Source: Desulfovibrio sp. X2
GTDB taxonomy: Bacteria; Desulfobacterota; Desulfovibrionia; Desulfovibrionales; Desulfovibrionaceae
NCBI RefSeq assembly: GCF_000422205.1
Contig: NZ_ATHV01000007.1
Coordinates: 1-64,000, forward strand
Length of the DNA stretch: 64,000 nucleotides
Direction of reading: 5' to 3'
Below, piece by piece: positions 26,811-34,894 of this stretch (positions are counted from its first letter, which is position 1; each line of letters begins with the position of its first letter). Below the pieces are notes generated by a model. The model ran no database searches, was not told the origin of the DNA, and saw only the letters and a list, made by a program, of their open reading frames with translations. The translations under genes and the position numbers were made by a program.

Positions 26811-27716
26811 ATGGATAAGCGGATGGACAAGACGACCAGGATTCCCGTGCACGGCGATCTGAACGACACACTGGGGCAACCCGCGCGAAAGCGGCTGTTC
26901 ATCGGCCTCATCGTCGGCGCGAGCGCCATCGTCTGCTGCGTGCTGGCCCTGCTCTGGGTCATCCCCTTCGTCGGCTTCGCAAACATCCATCCGGCCGCGC
27001 CCTGGGTCTTCGGCGCGCTCGTCCTGGCGCTCATCCTCATCGTGGGCTGGGCCTCGCTCGGCCTCGTGGTGAACATCATGACCGGCCGCACCCTGCCCTT
27101 CTTCAGGCGCATGCGCGGGCTCACGGTCAAGCTCTTCCTGCCGCTCATGACCCTGCTCGGCAAGTTCCTGGGCTTCACCAAGCAGGAGGTCCGGGCCTCG
27201 TTCATCAAGGTCAACAACGAACTGGTCGAGGGCGAGGCGGGCACCTACCCGGCCTCCAAGATCCTCCTGCTCATGCCCCACTGCCTGCAGCGCAGCACCT
27301 GCAGCCGCCGCCTGACCTACGACATCCGCAACTGCAAGCGCTGCGGCAAGTGCCCCATCGACGGCCTGATCGGCCTCTCGGACCGCTACGGCATCGAGCT
27401 GGCCATCGCCACGGGCGGGACCATCGCCCGGCGCATCGTGGTCCAGAAGCGCCCGCGCCTCATCCTGGCCGTGGCCTGCGAGCGCGATCTGGCCGAGGGC
27501 ATCCAGGACACCTACCCCCTGCCGGTCTTCGGCGTGCTCAACGAGCGGCCCAACGGCCCCTGCCTGGACACCCTGGTCGCCCTGCCCCGCCTGGAAGAGG
27601 CCATCCGCCGCTTCCTGGCGCCGGACGACATCGCGGCCGCCGAGGAGCGCGCGCAAGCGGCCTCGGCAAAGACCACCCCCGACGACCACGACGCGCCCGT
27701 GCGCGCGGTCGACTAG
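26811..27716 (+). CDS. DUF116 domain-containing membrane protein
   Basis: A protein of 301 residues with two N-terminal membrane helices (about 28-55 and 63-92) and a cytoplasmic Cys-rich DUF116 domain. The Cys positions are MPHCLQRSTCSRR and CKRCGKCPIDG, followed by VVACERDL-like and NGPCLDT. The Cys pattern suggests a metal or iron-sulfur site. The family's function is unknown. It precedes rsmB by 2 bases and follows fmt after 197 bases; the short gap region holds repeated TCTTTCGGG/TCTTTTGGA bits but nothing clear. Confidence 0.85.
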   Translation: MDKRMDKTTRIPVHGDLNDTLGQPARKRLFIGLIVGASAIVCCVLALLWVIPFVGFANIHPAAPWVFGALVLALILIVGWASLGLVVNIMTGRTLPFFRRMRGLTVKLFLPLMTLLGKFLGFTKQEVRASFIKVNNELVEGEAGTYPASKILLLMPHCLQRSTCSRRLTYDIRNCKRCGKCPIDGLIGLSDRYGIELAIATGGTIARRIVVQKRPRLILAVACERDLAEGIQDTYPLPVFGVLNERPNGPCLDTLVALPRLEEAIRRFLAPDDIAAAEERAQAASAKTTPDDHDAPVRAVD

Positions 27717-27718
27717 CC

Positions 27719-29026
27719 GTGGCCCGCTCCACCGCCCTTCCCTCGGCGCGCGCCGCCGCCCTGGCCGTGCTGCGCGGCTGCCTGCGCAACGGCGAAGACG
27801 TACAGCCCGCGCTCGACCACGCCGTGGCCTCCTTCCGCCTCTCGGCGCGCGACGCGGCCCTGGCCACCGAGCTCTGCTACGGCGTGCTGCGCCTGAAAGG
27901 CCGCCTCGACGCCCTGCTCGACCGCTTCCTCAAGGCGCCCGGCAAGGTGCCGCCCAAGCTGCGCGACGCGCTCGAGGTGGCGGCGTACGAGATCCATTTC
28001 CTGGACAAGGTTCCGGAATACGCGGCCGTGGACTGGGCCGTGTCCTACGTGCGGGCCGAGTTCGGCAAGGCGCTCTCGGGCCTCGCCAACGCCGTGCTCA
28101 GAAACGTGGCCCGGCTCGGCGACGCGGCGCACGATCCCGAGACCTTCCGCGCGGGCGCGCGCGACGAGGCGGCCTTTCTCGCGCGCTGGCATTCCTGCCC
28201 GGAATGGGTCGTGCGCATGTGGCGCGCACAAATGCCCTCAGATCGCGTTTCAGCCCTCCTCGAGGCCCAGAGCCTGCCCGCGCCCCTCGGACTGCGTCTG
28301 AACCCCGTCTCGGCCGAATCCGGCCCGCTGACCGAAGAACTGGCCGCGCGCCCCGGCCTCCTCTGGCGCGAGGGCGACGCCCTGGCCTTTGCGCCTGGCA
28401 GCATCCCCCCCGGCGAGATCGACGAGCTGTTGCGCGCGGGCGCCCTCTCGCGCCAGAGCGCGGCCGCGCAGCAGGCCCTGCTCGCGCTCGCCCCGGCCTC
28501 CTGGCCCGGCCCCGTCTGGGACGCCTGCGCCGGGCGCGGCGGCAAGTCGCTCATCCTGGCCGAGCGGGGACTTGCGCCGCGGCTCGCCTCGGACCCCAAC
28601 GCCCGTCGCCTGCGAGGCCTGTCCCGCGAGTGCCACCGCCTGGGCCTGCCGGAGATACCGGCCGTGCGCGCCCGCGCCGAGGAGCCGCCGCTGCGCCGCT
28701 GGGAGGGCACCATCCTGCTCGACGCGCCCTGCTCGGGCCTGGGCGTGCTCGCGCGCAGGCCGGACAGCAAGTGGAAGCGCACCCCGCGCGACTGCGGCGA
28801 CCTGGCCGCGCTGCAGCGCCGCATCCTCACCGCCTCCTACGACCTGCTCGCCCCGGGCGGCGCCGTGGCCTACCTGACCTGCACGCTGAACCGCGACGAG
28901 AACGAAGGGGCCGTGGACCACCTCCTGCGCGAACGGCCCGACGCCCGCCTTGAGACCACCTGGGCCACGCCCGCCGACTCCATCCTGCGCGAATTCTTCT
29001 TCACCGCACTCATCCGCAAGCCGTAA
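27719..29026 (+). CDS. rsmB: 16S rRNA (cytosine-C5) methyltransferase RsmB-like
   Basis: A protein of 435 residues. The N-terminal NusB-like helical domain (1-150) includes ELCYGVLRLKGRLDALLD; the methyltransferase domain has DACAGRGGKS for SAM binding, the LDAPCSGLGVLARRPD motif with one Cys and YLTCTLNRDENE with the second. It methylates C967 of 16S rRNA in relatives. The GTG at 27719 lacks a good ribosome site and is right after the DUF116 stop, so translation is probably coupled; the start is uncertain by a few codons. Confidence 0.9.
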   Translation: MARSTALPSARAAALAVLRGCLRNGEDVQPALDHAVASFRLSARDAALATELCYGVLRLKGRLDALLDRFLKAPGKVPPKLRDALEVAAYEIHFLDKVPEYAAVDWAVSYVRAEFGKALSGLANAVLRNVARLGDAAHDPETFRAGARDEAAFLARWHSCPEWVVRMWRAQMPSDRVSALLEAQSLPAPLGLRLNPVSAESGPLTEELAARPGLLWREGDALAFAPGSIPPGEIDELLRAGALSRQSAAAQQALLALAPASWPGPVWDACAGRGGKSLILAERGLAPRLASDPNARRLRGLSRECHRLGLPEIPAVRARAEEPPLRRWEGTILLDAPCSGLGVLARRPDSKWKRTPRDCGDLAALQRRILTASYDLLAPGGAVAYLTCTLNRDENEGAVDHLLRERPDARLETTWATPADSILREFFFTALIRKP

Positions 29027-29071
29027 GGCCCGAACGGGACGAGAGGGCGGCCGGGGGGATGCCTCCGGCGG

Positions 29072-29094
29072 CCAAGGGGGCGCGGCCCCCTTGG
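29072..29094. terminator. Palindrome after rsmB, terminator-like
   Basis: Perfect 10-bp arms CCAAGGGGGC and GCCCCCTTGG with a 3-base loop. It is 45 bases after the rsmB stop. No T run follows. A similar palindrome sits at 61993-62022, so it may be a repeat family that doubles as a terminator. Confidence 0.5.
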
Positions 29095-29150
29095 AACCCC
29101 GTCTTTGGGTTTCGCCCCCCCTTCTCCCGCCATCCCTTTTTTATTTTTCG

Positions 29151-29166
29151 AGTTTCACATGAAACA
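29151..29166. promoter_or_regulatory. Degenerate parS-like site
   Basis: AGTTTCACATGAAACA matches the 16-base parS sequence at 14 of 16 positions and stays close to palindromic. It lies about 2 kb from parB. ParB binding is possible but not shown. Confidence 0.35.
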
Positions 29167-29168
29167 TT

Positions 29169-29199
29169 CTGGGGCCTGTCGATTTTCGACAGGCCCCAG
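29169..29199. terminator. Perfect hairpin next to the parS-like site
   Basis: Arms CTGGGGCCTGTCGA (29169-29182) and its complement (29186-29199), 14 bp perfect, with a 3-base loop. No T run follows on the plus strand; toward the minus strand the T/A-rich AAAAATAAAAAAGGG region lies beyond the parS-like site. Could end the minus-strand DUF1992 transcript. Confidence 0.5.
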
Positions 29200-29238
29200 G
29201 AGCAGAAAGTTTAGGAGGGGAGGTGGAGAGGGGGTGCA

Positions 29239-29420
29239 GGGGAGAGGCGGAGGGGAAGCCCTTTTCAAAGGGTGCCCCTCCGCCTCTCCCCCGCTCAGGC
29301 CGTCCCAGGAACCCCATCTGCCGCGTTGCCGCGAAAAGCGCACACCTTCGCGTATGCCGGAATACGCGTCAGGCGTGCACTTTTCTTGCGCCTTGCATCT
29401 GGGGCTCTTGGAACGGCCTG
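29239..29420. repeat. Composite dispersed repeat, copy A
   Basis: Part 1 is a purine-rich hairpin with perfect 17-bp arms (29239-29255 with 29275-29291) and an inner CCCTTT/AAAGGG. Part 2 is a long hairpin: outer arms 29296-29316 and 29400-29420 (18 of 21 positions), inner arms 29333-29347 and 29371-29385 (13 of 15), and an apical CGCGTAT/ATACGCG. The single-stranded shoulders TCTGCCGCGTTGCCGC (29317-29332) and TTGCGCCTTGCATC (29386-29399) recur exactly in copy B at 61579-61750, while the stems differ. Structured non-coding repeat. Confidence 0.75.
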
Positions 29421-29458
29421 GAGAATGCCGTTCGTCGATCCGCGCAGTCCGCTTCGCT

Positions 29459-29842
29459 CTACTTGCCGCCGCGCACGGTGACGCGGTCGACGATCCTGGC
29501 GTAGTAGGCGTCGGCCTCTTCGAGGTCCACGGACCGCTTGCGGGCCATGTTGAGCTTCATGGTCAGGTAGTTGAGCTTCTGGATCTGGCGCTGCTTTTCG
29601 GACTCGTCCTCGAGGTGGGCCAGGAGGTCGCGGGTGGTCTCGATGTCGCGCAGGGTGGCGGCGTCCTCGGGCAGGTGGCCGGAGTTCCTGAGCATGGTGT
29701 AGGCCATGCGCAGCTCTTCGGGGATGCTGAAATACTCGTCCAGGGAGAGGGGGCTGCCCTGGCCCTGGAGGTCCTTGAACTCGCCGTTGCGCTCGGCTTC
29801 CTTGATGCGCTCCTCGGCGATGATGTGGATGGCGCTGAACAT
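29459..29842 (-). CDS. DUF1992 protein (DnaJ-homologue subfamily C28-like)
   Basis: A protein of 127 residues that matches DUF1992: IIAEERIKEAERNGEFKDLQGQGSPL near the start and PEELRMAYTMLRNSGHLP in the middle. The family is a short conserved region found in DnaJC28-like proteins but without a J domain; its role is unknown. Start 29842 is chosen because GGAG lies six bases before it and the N-terminus aligns; ATG 29854 is an alternative. Probably cytoplasmic. It is 43 bases downstream of the phosphatase gene on the same strand. Confidence 0.85.
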   Translation of the reverse strand: MFSAIHIIAEERIKEAERNGEFKDLQGQGSPLSLDEYFSIPEELRMAYTMLRNSGHLPEDAATLRDIETTRDLLAHLEDESEKQRQIQKLNYLTMKLNMARKRSVDLEEADAYYARIVDRVTVRGGK

Positions 29843-29885
29843 GCGATGCTCCATGTTCCCGCAAGGCGGGACCGCGGGCGAGACG

Positions 29886-31166
29886 TCAGGCCTCGCGCCA
29901 GATTTCGAGCACGGTCATGTCGTCGCAGGCGGTGTTCCCGGCCAGCCATTCCCTGGCCGAGGCCAGGGCCGCCGGGCCGTAGGGCGGGCAGGACGGGAAG
30001 CCGTCGCCGTCCGCGAGGCGTCCCAGGCAGCCTTCGTCCCAGGCCGTGCCGCAGGGGGCGCGGGCCTCGGTCACGCCGTCGGTGAGGAAGAGCACGGAAT
30101 CTCCGGGCCCGACCGTGATCTCGGCGGCAGCATAGGACACGCCGCCCGCGATGCCAAGGGGCAGCCCCGCGGTCTCCGGCGGGGGGCAAAGGCCCGCGGG
30201 CGTGATCCAGCAGGGCGGTACGTGGCCCGCCCGGGCGAACTGCAGGCAGCCGCTCGCCGGGTGGTAGCGGCCCGCCAGTGCGGTGACGAAGAGTTCGCCC
30301 GCGAAGAGGTCGACCAGGGGCTCGTTGACCGCGGCCAGGAGCTCGCCCACGTCCTCGTGGACCTGGGCCTCGGTGCGCACGCGCGACCAGAGCGCGGCCA
30401 TGACCAGGGCCGCGGGCAGCCCCTTGCCCGCCACGTCGGCCACGTAGAGGAGCAGGCTGCCGTCCGGAAGCGGGATGCAGTCGAAAAGGTCGCCGCCCAC
30501 GAAGGCGGCGGGCCTGGAGGCGGCCCAGAGGCGGCTGCCGTGGGGCAGGTCGGGCAGGGTCGGCCAGAAGTGGGCCTGGATGCGCGCGGCGGTCTCGAGC
30601 TGCGTGGTCATGCGCTGCTGCTCCAGCCGCGCCTTGAGCAGCCTGGCACGCACGATGGCCACGGCGGCGAGGTTGGCGAAGCTCTCCAGGACCTCGCGGT
30701 CCTCCGCGTCGTAGCAGGTGCGGTGCGTCGCGTTCAGCACCTGGAGCACGCCCAGGAGCTCGTCGCGGTGGACGACGGGCACGCAGAGCAGGCAGCGGGT
30801 GGTGAAGCCGGTGGAGCGGTCGGCGCCGTCCGAGAAGCGTTCGTCGGAGCGGGCCTCGTTGACGATGAGCGAGGTGCGCTCGCGCGCCACCCAGCCCGCC
30901 ACGCCCTCGCCCAGGCGCAGGGTGATCTCGGCGCGCAGCAGGTCCGCCGCGGCCGAGCCCAGGACGTCGTTTCGCGCGTGGGCGAAGGAGAGGAGCCGGG
31001 TGGCCGGGTCCCAGAGGAGCAGGGAGGAGGCCTCGGAGCCGGTGACCTCCTGGGCCAGGGAGAGCAGCCTGTCGAGGAGCTCGGGCAGGGATTCGATCTC
31101 GGCCAGGCTCTGGCTGGCCGAGATGAGGTGGCGCAGGCGCCGTGCCTGGCCGCTGCCGCTCCCCAT
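29886..31166 (-). CDS. GAF-domain PP2C/SpoIIE-type serine phosphatase
   Basis: A protein of 426 residues. A GAF sensor domain (about 25-170) has GEGVAGWVARERTSLIVNEA and VPVVHRDELLGVLQVLN. A short coiled linker follows, then a SpoIIE/RsbU phosphatase domain (about 195-426) with VGGDLFDCIPL, YVADVAGKGLPAALVMA, LTDGVTEAR and DDMTVL, which place the metal-binding Asp residues. Such proteins dephosphorylate anti-anti-sigma factors; none is encoded nearby. It is on the same strand as parB, 33 bases after it. Cytoplasmic, no membrane segment. Confidence 0.9.
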   Translation of the reverse strand: MGSGSGQARRLRHLISASQSLAEIESLPELLDRLLSLAQEVTGSEASSLLLWDPATRLLSFAHARNDVLGSAAADLLRAEITLRLGEGVAGWVARERTSLIVNEARSDERFSDGADRSTGFTTRCLLCVPVVHRDELLGVLQVLNATHRTCYDAEDREVLESFANLAAVAIVRARLLKARLEQQRMTTQLETAARIQAHFWPTLPDLPHGSRLWAASRPAAFVGGDLFDCIPLPDGSLLLYVADVAGKGLPAALVMAALWSRVRTEAQVHEDVGELLAAVNEPLVDLFAGELFVTALAGRYHPASGCLQFARAGHVPPCWITPAGLCPPPETAGLPLGIAGGVSYAAAEITVGPGDSVLFLTDGVTEARAPCGTAWDEGCLGRLADGDGFPSCPPYGPAALASAREWLAGNTACDDMTVLEIWREA

Positions 31167-31199
31167 GCGCCTCTCCCCCCCTTTCCTCCGCTGTCCCGG

Positions 31200-32099
31200 C
31201 TATTCGCCGAAGCGGCGGAGCAGCCCTTCCAGCTCTTCCTTGCTGGTGAAGTAGAAGCTGATGCGGCCGCGCTCCTCCTGGCCGGTGCAGGTCACCTTGA
31301 CCCCGAAGCGGCCGGCCAGCTCCTGGGCCATGTCGTCCAGGCTCGGGCTCTTCTCGCGCCCCGGGCCCTTGCGGCGGCCCGCGCCGATGCGCACCACGGC
31401 GCCCTCCTCGGGCAAGTCGCCGTTCTTCTTCCAGTAGGTGGCCTGGGCCTCGGCCTGGCGCACGGAAAGTCCGAGCTGGCCGATGCGCTCCATGAGCGTG
31501 ACCTGGGCCGCCTGGTCGGCGATGGCCAGGATGGCGCGGGCGTGGCCCGCGGTCAGGCCGCCCTTCAGCAGGTCGTCCTGCACGCTCTCGGGCAGGGTCA
31601 GCAGGCGCAGGGCGTTGGCCACGGCCGGGCGGCTCTTGCCCACGCGGCCCGCCAGCTCCTCCTGGGAGAGGGAGAGGCGCTCCTGCAGCTCGCGCAGTCC
31701 CCGGGCCTCTTCGATGGGGTTCAGGTCCTCGCGCTGCAGGTTCTCGATGAGGGCGATGGCCAGGCTTTCCTCATCGTCGAGATTCTTGATCATGGCCGGG
31801 ATGTCGGTCATTCCGGCCATCTGGGAGGCGCGCCAGCGGCGCTCGCCCGCGACCAGCTCGTACTCGTCCTTGCGGCCGGGAATGCGGCGCACGAGCACCG
31901 GCTGCAGCACGCCCTGGGACTTGATGGAGCGCGCGAGGTCCTTCAGCCCTTCCTGGTCGAAGGTCCGGCGCGGCTGCTGCGGGTTGGGGATGATGGAGGT
32001 GATGGGCAGGCGGCGCACCTCGGCCGCGCCCGCTTCCTGGGCCACGCCGCCGAGCAGGGCATCGAGTCCCCTGCCGAGTCCACGCGACGGTTCAGGCAT
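31200..32099 (-). CDS. parB: Chromosome partitioning protein ParB
   Basis: A protein of 299 residues. The ParB N-terminal CTPase domain has ITSIIPNPQQPRRTF, GVLQPVLVRR and YELVAGERRWRAS; a helix-turn-helix (LSLSQEELAGRVGKSRPAVANALRLL) binds parS; the C-terminus dimerises. ATG 32099 follows AAGGAGTAGCGTC. It lies on the same strand as parA but is separated from it by an opposing gene. A parS site is at 33526-33541. Confidence 0.95.
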   Translation of the reverse strand: MPEPSRGLGRGLDALLGGVAQEAGAAEVRRLPITSIIPNPQQPRRTFDQEGLKDLARSIKSQGVLQPVLVRRIPGRKDEYELVAGERRWRASQMAGMTDIPAMIKNLDDEESLAIALIENLQREDLNPIEEARGLRELQERLSLSQEELAGRVGKSRPAVANALRLLTLPESVQDDLLKGGLTAGHARAILAIADQAAQVTLMERIGQLGLSVRQAEAQATYWKKNGDLPEEGAVVRIGAGRRKGPGREKSPSLDDMAQELAGRFGVKVTCTGQEERGRISFYFTSKEELEGLLRRFGE

Positions 32100-32224
32100 G
32101 ACGCTACTCCTTCAAGCCGTGACGGCTGTTTCTTGACTCCGCGTGATCTTGCCCTATTCTCTGTAAGCGCCCGACGCCAGGCCCGGGGCCTGCTTCGGGG
32201 CAATCAGCACACAAGGAGCCTATA

Positions 32225-32680
32225 GTGTCCGAGACCAGCCCCGTTCTCTATCTCTACGACGAGGCCAAGCGCCTGCACGGCGTTCTCATAGATCCCGAAC
32301 TCTGGGAAAAGATCGAGCCCCTGGTCCGTGAGCATCTCCCCTCCTCCGCCAAGGCCGAGGAGCCCGAGCCGCCCGAGCCGATGGCCGACTGGGAGACGCT
32401 GACGGCCTACTGGGACTTCAAGTACGACCCGGACTACGACGTCGCCTGCGGCGTCTGCGGCGAGTCGACCACGGACTGGCGCGCGGACGAGCCGCGCAAG
32501 TTCCGTCTCGTCGGGGCGAACCTGGGGGGCCTGGTGACCTTCAAGTGCCAGAAGTGCAAGGCCAAGGTCATCAAGCGCCATTTCAAGGATCATATCAAGG
32601 TCGAGACCCAGCCCTTCCAGGACAAAAAGGACCCCCGCCTCAACGCCGTGTACGACGGCAACCGCCAGTACTTCACCTAG
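32225..32680 (+). CDS. Zinc-ribbon protein of unknown function between parA and parB
   Basis: A protein of 151 residues starting with GTG 32225 after AAGGAG. Two Cys pairs, CGVC (about 75-78) and CQKC (about 107-110), form a probable zinc ribbon. The N-terminal part (LYLYDEAKRLHGVLIDPELWEKIEPLV) looks like a small helical domain, followed by a Glu/Pro linker. I do not recognise a named family. It runs opposite to parA and parB and its stop is 14 bases from the parA stop. Confidence 0.7.
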   Translation: MSETSPVLYLYDEAKRLHGVLIDPELWEKIEPLVREHLPSSAKAEEPEPPEPMADWETLTAYWDFKYDPDYDVACGVCGESTTDWRADEPRKFRLVGANLGGLVTFKCQKCKAKVIKRHFKDHIKVETQPFQDKKDPRLNAVYDGNRQYFT

Positions 32681-32694
32681 GGTCTTCCCTCGGC

Positions 32695-33468
32695 TCAAGC
32701 CGAGCGCGGCCTCCTGCGGGCCACCTCCTGCGCGAGATTGAGGTAGGCGGTGGCCCCCACAGATCTGATATCGTAGGAAATGACCGGCTTGCCGAAGCTC
32801 GGCGCCTCGGAGAGGCGCACGTTGCGCGGCACGACCGTCTCGAAGAGATACTCGGGCAGGGTGCGGCGCACCTCGTTCTTGACCTGCGCGGAGAGCCGGT
32901 TGCGCTTGTCGTACATGGTCAGGACCACGCCGAGGAGCGCCAGCCCCGGATTCAGGCGGCGGCGGACCAGGGTGTAGGTCTTGAGCAGCTGGGCGATGCC
33001 CTCCATGGCGTAGTACTCGCACTGCAGAGGCACGAGCATCTCCGTGGCCGCGCACAGGGCGTTGACCGTGAGCAGGCCGAGGGACGGCGGGCAGTCGAGG
33101 ATCACGTAGTCGTAATCCGGGCTCACGACCTCCATGAGGTCGCGCAGGTAGAACTCGCGGCCGAGCTTGTCGGCAAGCTCGAGCTCCGCGCCCACCAGGT
33201 CCTGGGATGAGGGCATGAGCGAAAGATAGGGAAGATCGGTGGGGTAGACGGCTTCGAGCGCCTTCTCGGGCTGGAAGAGCACGGTGTACAGGCTCCCCTT
33301 CCCTTCCCCGGCCGCAAGGCCCAGGCCGCTCGATGCGTTGGCCTGGGGGTCGCAGTCCACCAGGAGGACCTTCTTCTCCATGACCGCAAGGCAGGAGGCG
33401 AGATTGACCGCTGTGGTCGTCTTGCCCACGCCGCCCTTCTGGTTCGCGATGACGATTTGTCTGGCCAT
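32695..33468 (-). CDS. parA: Chromosome partitioning ATPase ParA
   Basis: A protein of 257 residues, the Soj/ParA size. The deviant Walker A reads [14 protein letters not shown], Walker A-prime [10 protein letters not shown], and Walker B-type [18 protein letters not shown]. It partners ParB to segregate origin regions. ATG 33468 (MARQIV) is preferred; a longer frame starting with GTG 33525 runs back to the parS site. A perfect parS site lies 58 bases upstream of the start. Confidence 0.95.
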   Translation of the reverse strand: MARQIVIANQKGGVGKTTTAVNLASCLAVMEKKVLLVDCDPQANASSGLGLAAGEGKGSLYTVLFQPEKALEAVYPTDLPYLSLMPSSQDLVGAELELADKLGREFYLRDLMEVVSPDYDYVILDCPPSLGLLTVNALCAATEMLVPLQCEYYAMEGIAQLLKTYTLVRRRLNPGLALLGVVLTMYDKRNRLSAQVKNEVRRTLPEYLFETVVPRNVRLSEAPSFGKPVISYDIRSVGATAYLNLAQEVARRRPRSA

Positions 33469-33525
33469 AGCGCGTAACCCGCCGAACTCCTTGAGTGTTT
33501 CGTGTGAGAAGTCGAATTTCACCAA

Positions 33526-33541
33526 TGTTTCACGTGAAACA
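33526..33541. promoter_or_regulatory. parS centromere site
   Basis: TGTTTCACGTGAAACA is the perfect 16-base bacterial parS palindrome. It is 58 bases upstream of parA and can nucleate ParB. The surrounding 100 bases are AT-rich. Confidence 0.92.
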
Positions 33542-33640
33542 TCAACTTTTCGCAGTAAACTGTCTGTTCGACTGTGACCTACCGTCTATCCCCCCATATG
33601 GGAAGTTCAAAAGCTGAAAAAAATTAAAAATGAAATAAAA

Positions 33641-33661
33641 AAGCCCGGCAGAGCCGGGCTT
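33641..33661 (-). terminator. Intrinsic terminator of the sugar epimerase gene
   Basis: Perfect 9-bp stem AAGCCCGGC with a 3-base loop; on the minus strand it is followed by a run of T (A-rich on the plus strand at 33617-33640). It lies 24 bases past the epimerase stop. Confidence 0.9.
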
Positions 33662-33684
33662 CATACATTCCAGGAAAACCGTAA

Positions 33685-34692
33685 CTAGATTTTATAGTAG
33701 TCGCGGTACCACTCGACGAATTTCTCGATTCCCTTCTCGATGGGGGTGTTCGGTTTGAAGCCGACATCCTCGATCAAGTCATCGACATTCGCATAGGTCG
33801 CCGGCACATCACCCGGCTGCATGTCCATGTAATTGCGGGTCGCCTTTTTCCCGAGCGCATTCTCGAGAACTTCGATGTAGCGTTCGAGCTCGACGCAGTT
33901 ATTGTTTCCGATGTTGTAGATTTTATACGGCGCCGGGCTGGAGCTGGGGTCGGGATTGAGACCGCTCCACTTCGGGTTGGGTTCGGGAACCTTCACCATG
34001 ACGCGCACGACACCTTCGACGATGTCATCGATGTAGGTAAAATCTCGCTTCATCTTTCCGTGGTTGAAAACATTGATCGGCTTCCCTTCCAGAATACCCT
34101 TGGTGAAAAGGAAGAGCGCCATGTCCGGTCTGCCCCACGGGCCATAGACGGTAAAAAAGCGAAGACCGGTGGCCGGGAGCTTGAACAAATAGCTGTAGGC
34201 GTGCGCCATAAGTTCGTTGGACTTCTTCGAGGCCGCGTACAAGCTGATCGGGTGGTCCACGTTGTCGTGAATGCTGAAAGGCATGGTGGAGTTCAGGCCG
34301 TACACCGAGCTGGAAGAGGCGAAAACGAGATGCTTCACTCCCGTATGGCGGCAGCCTTCGAGAATATGCAGGAAGCCGTTGATGTTCGCGTTGATGTAGG
34401 ACTTGGGATTGATGAGGCTGTAGCGGACTCCTGCCTGGGCCGCGAGGTTGACCACGTAATCGAAGGCGTGGTCCCCGAAAACTTTCGCCACGGCGGCCTC
34501 GTCGTTGAGATCGTCCGGGCAGAAGGTGAAGGCGTCGTTCTTCTGCAGCAGGGCGAGGCGGGCCTTCTTGAGGTTCACGTCGTAGTAGTCGGTCAGGGCG
34601 TCCAGCCCCACCACTTCGTAGCCCCGCTCCAGCAGCCGGGCGGAGAGATGAAAGCCGATGAATCCGGCGGCGCCGGTGACAAGTACTTTCAT
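33685..34692 (-). CDS. NAD-dependent epimerase, UDP-glucuronate 4-epimerase-like
   Basis: An extended short-chain dehydrogenase of 335 residues. The NAD loop is VTGAAGFIGFHL; the catalytic YAASK (Tyr-x-x-x-Lys) is in SLYAASKKSNELMAHAYS, and the Ser-rich SSSSVYG lies before it. GDVPATYANVDDL near the C-terminus is typical of UDP-glucuronate/GalA epimerases, so it likely makes UDP-galacturonate for surface polysaccharide. No other capsule genes are near. Base composition is visibly lower in GC than in the neighbours, especially in the C-terminal half, which may mean horizontal gain. It is single, with its own terminator. Confidence 0.88.
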   Translation of the reverse strand: MKVLVTGAAGFIGFHLSARLLERGYEVVGLDALTDYYDVNLKKARLALLQKNDAFTFCPDDLNDEAAVAKVFGDHAFDYVVNLAAQAGVRYSLINPKSYINANINGFLHILEGCRHTGVKHLVFASSSSVYGLNSTMPFSIHDNVDHPISLYAASKKSNELMAHAYSYLFKLPATGLRFFTVYGPWGRPDMALFLFTKGILEGKPINVFNHGKMKRDFTYIDDIVEGVVRVMVKVPEPNPKWSGLNPDPSSSPAPYKIYNIGNNNCVELERYIEVLENALGKKATRNYMDMQPGDVPATYANVDDLIEDVGFKPNTPIEKGIEKFVEWYRDYYKI

Positions 34693-34894
34693 GATCGCTG
34701 TTCCTTGTTTGGACGGATAGTCTGCCGGGCGCGGCGCGGCGCATGGAGGCGGGAGCGCGAAATGCGCGCGGGGCCGTGCGAGGCCCCGCGCTTATAGCCC
34801 AAAAGGGATGTGTCCGCCAGCCCCGAGGCCGGGCGCCCCGGGCCGCGCCCGCGCGGGACCGGGGTCCTCCCCTGCCCTGCCGGACGATTCAGCC

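Larger units (their letters stand above)
29027..29458. other. Repeat-rich intergenic stretch between convergent genes
   Basis: No gene is seen. In order it holds a perfect palindrome at 29072-29094, a parS-like site at 29151-29166, a perfect 14-bp hairpin at 29169-29199, and the composite repeat at 29239-29420. Each is listed on its own. Confidence 0.75.

Noticed and set aside
33495-33510. A third parS-like sequence (TGTTTCGTGTGAGAAG)
   Set aside because: Only 11 of 16 bases agree with parS and it is not palindromic.
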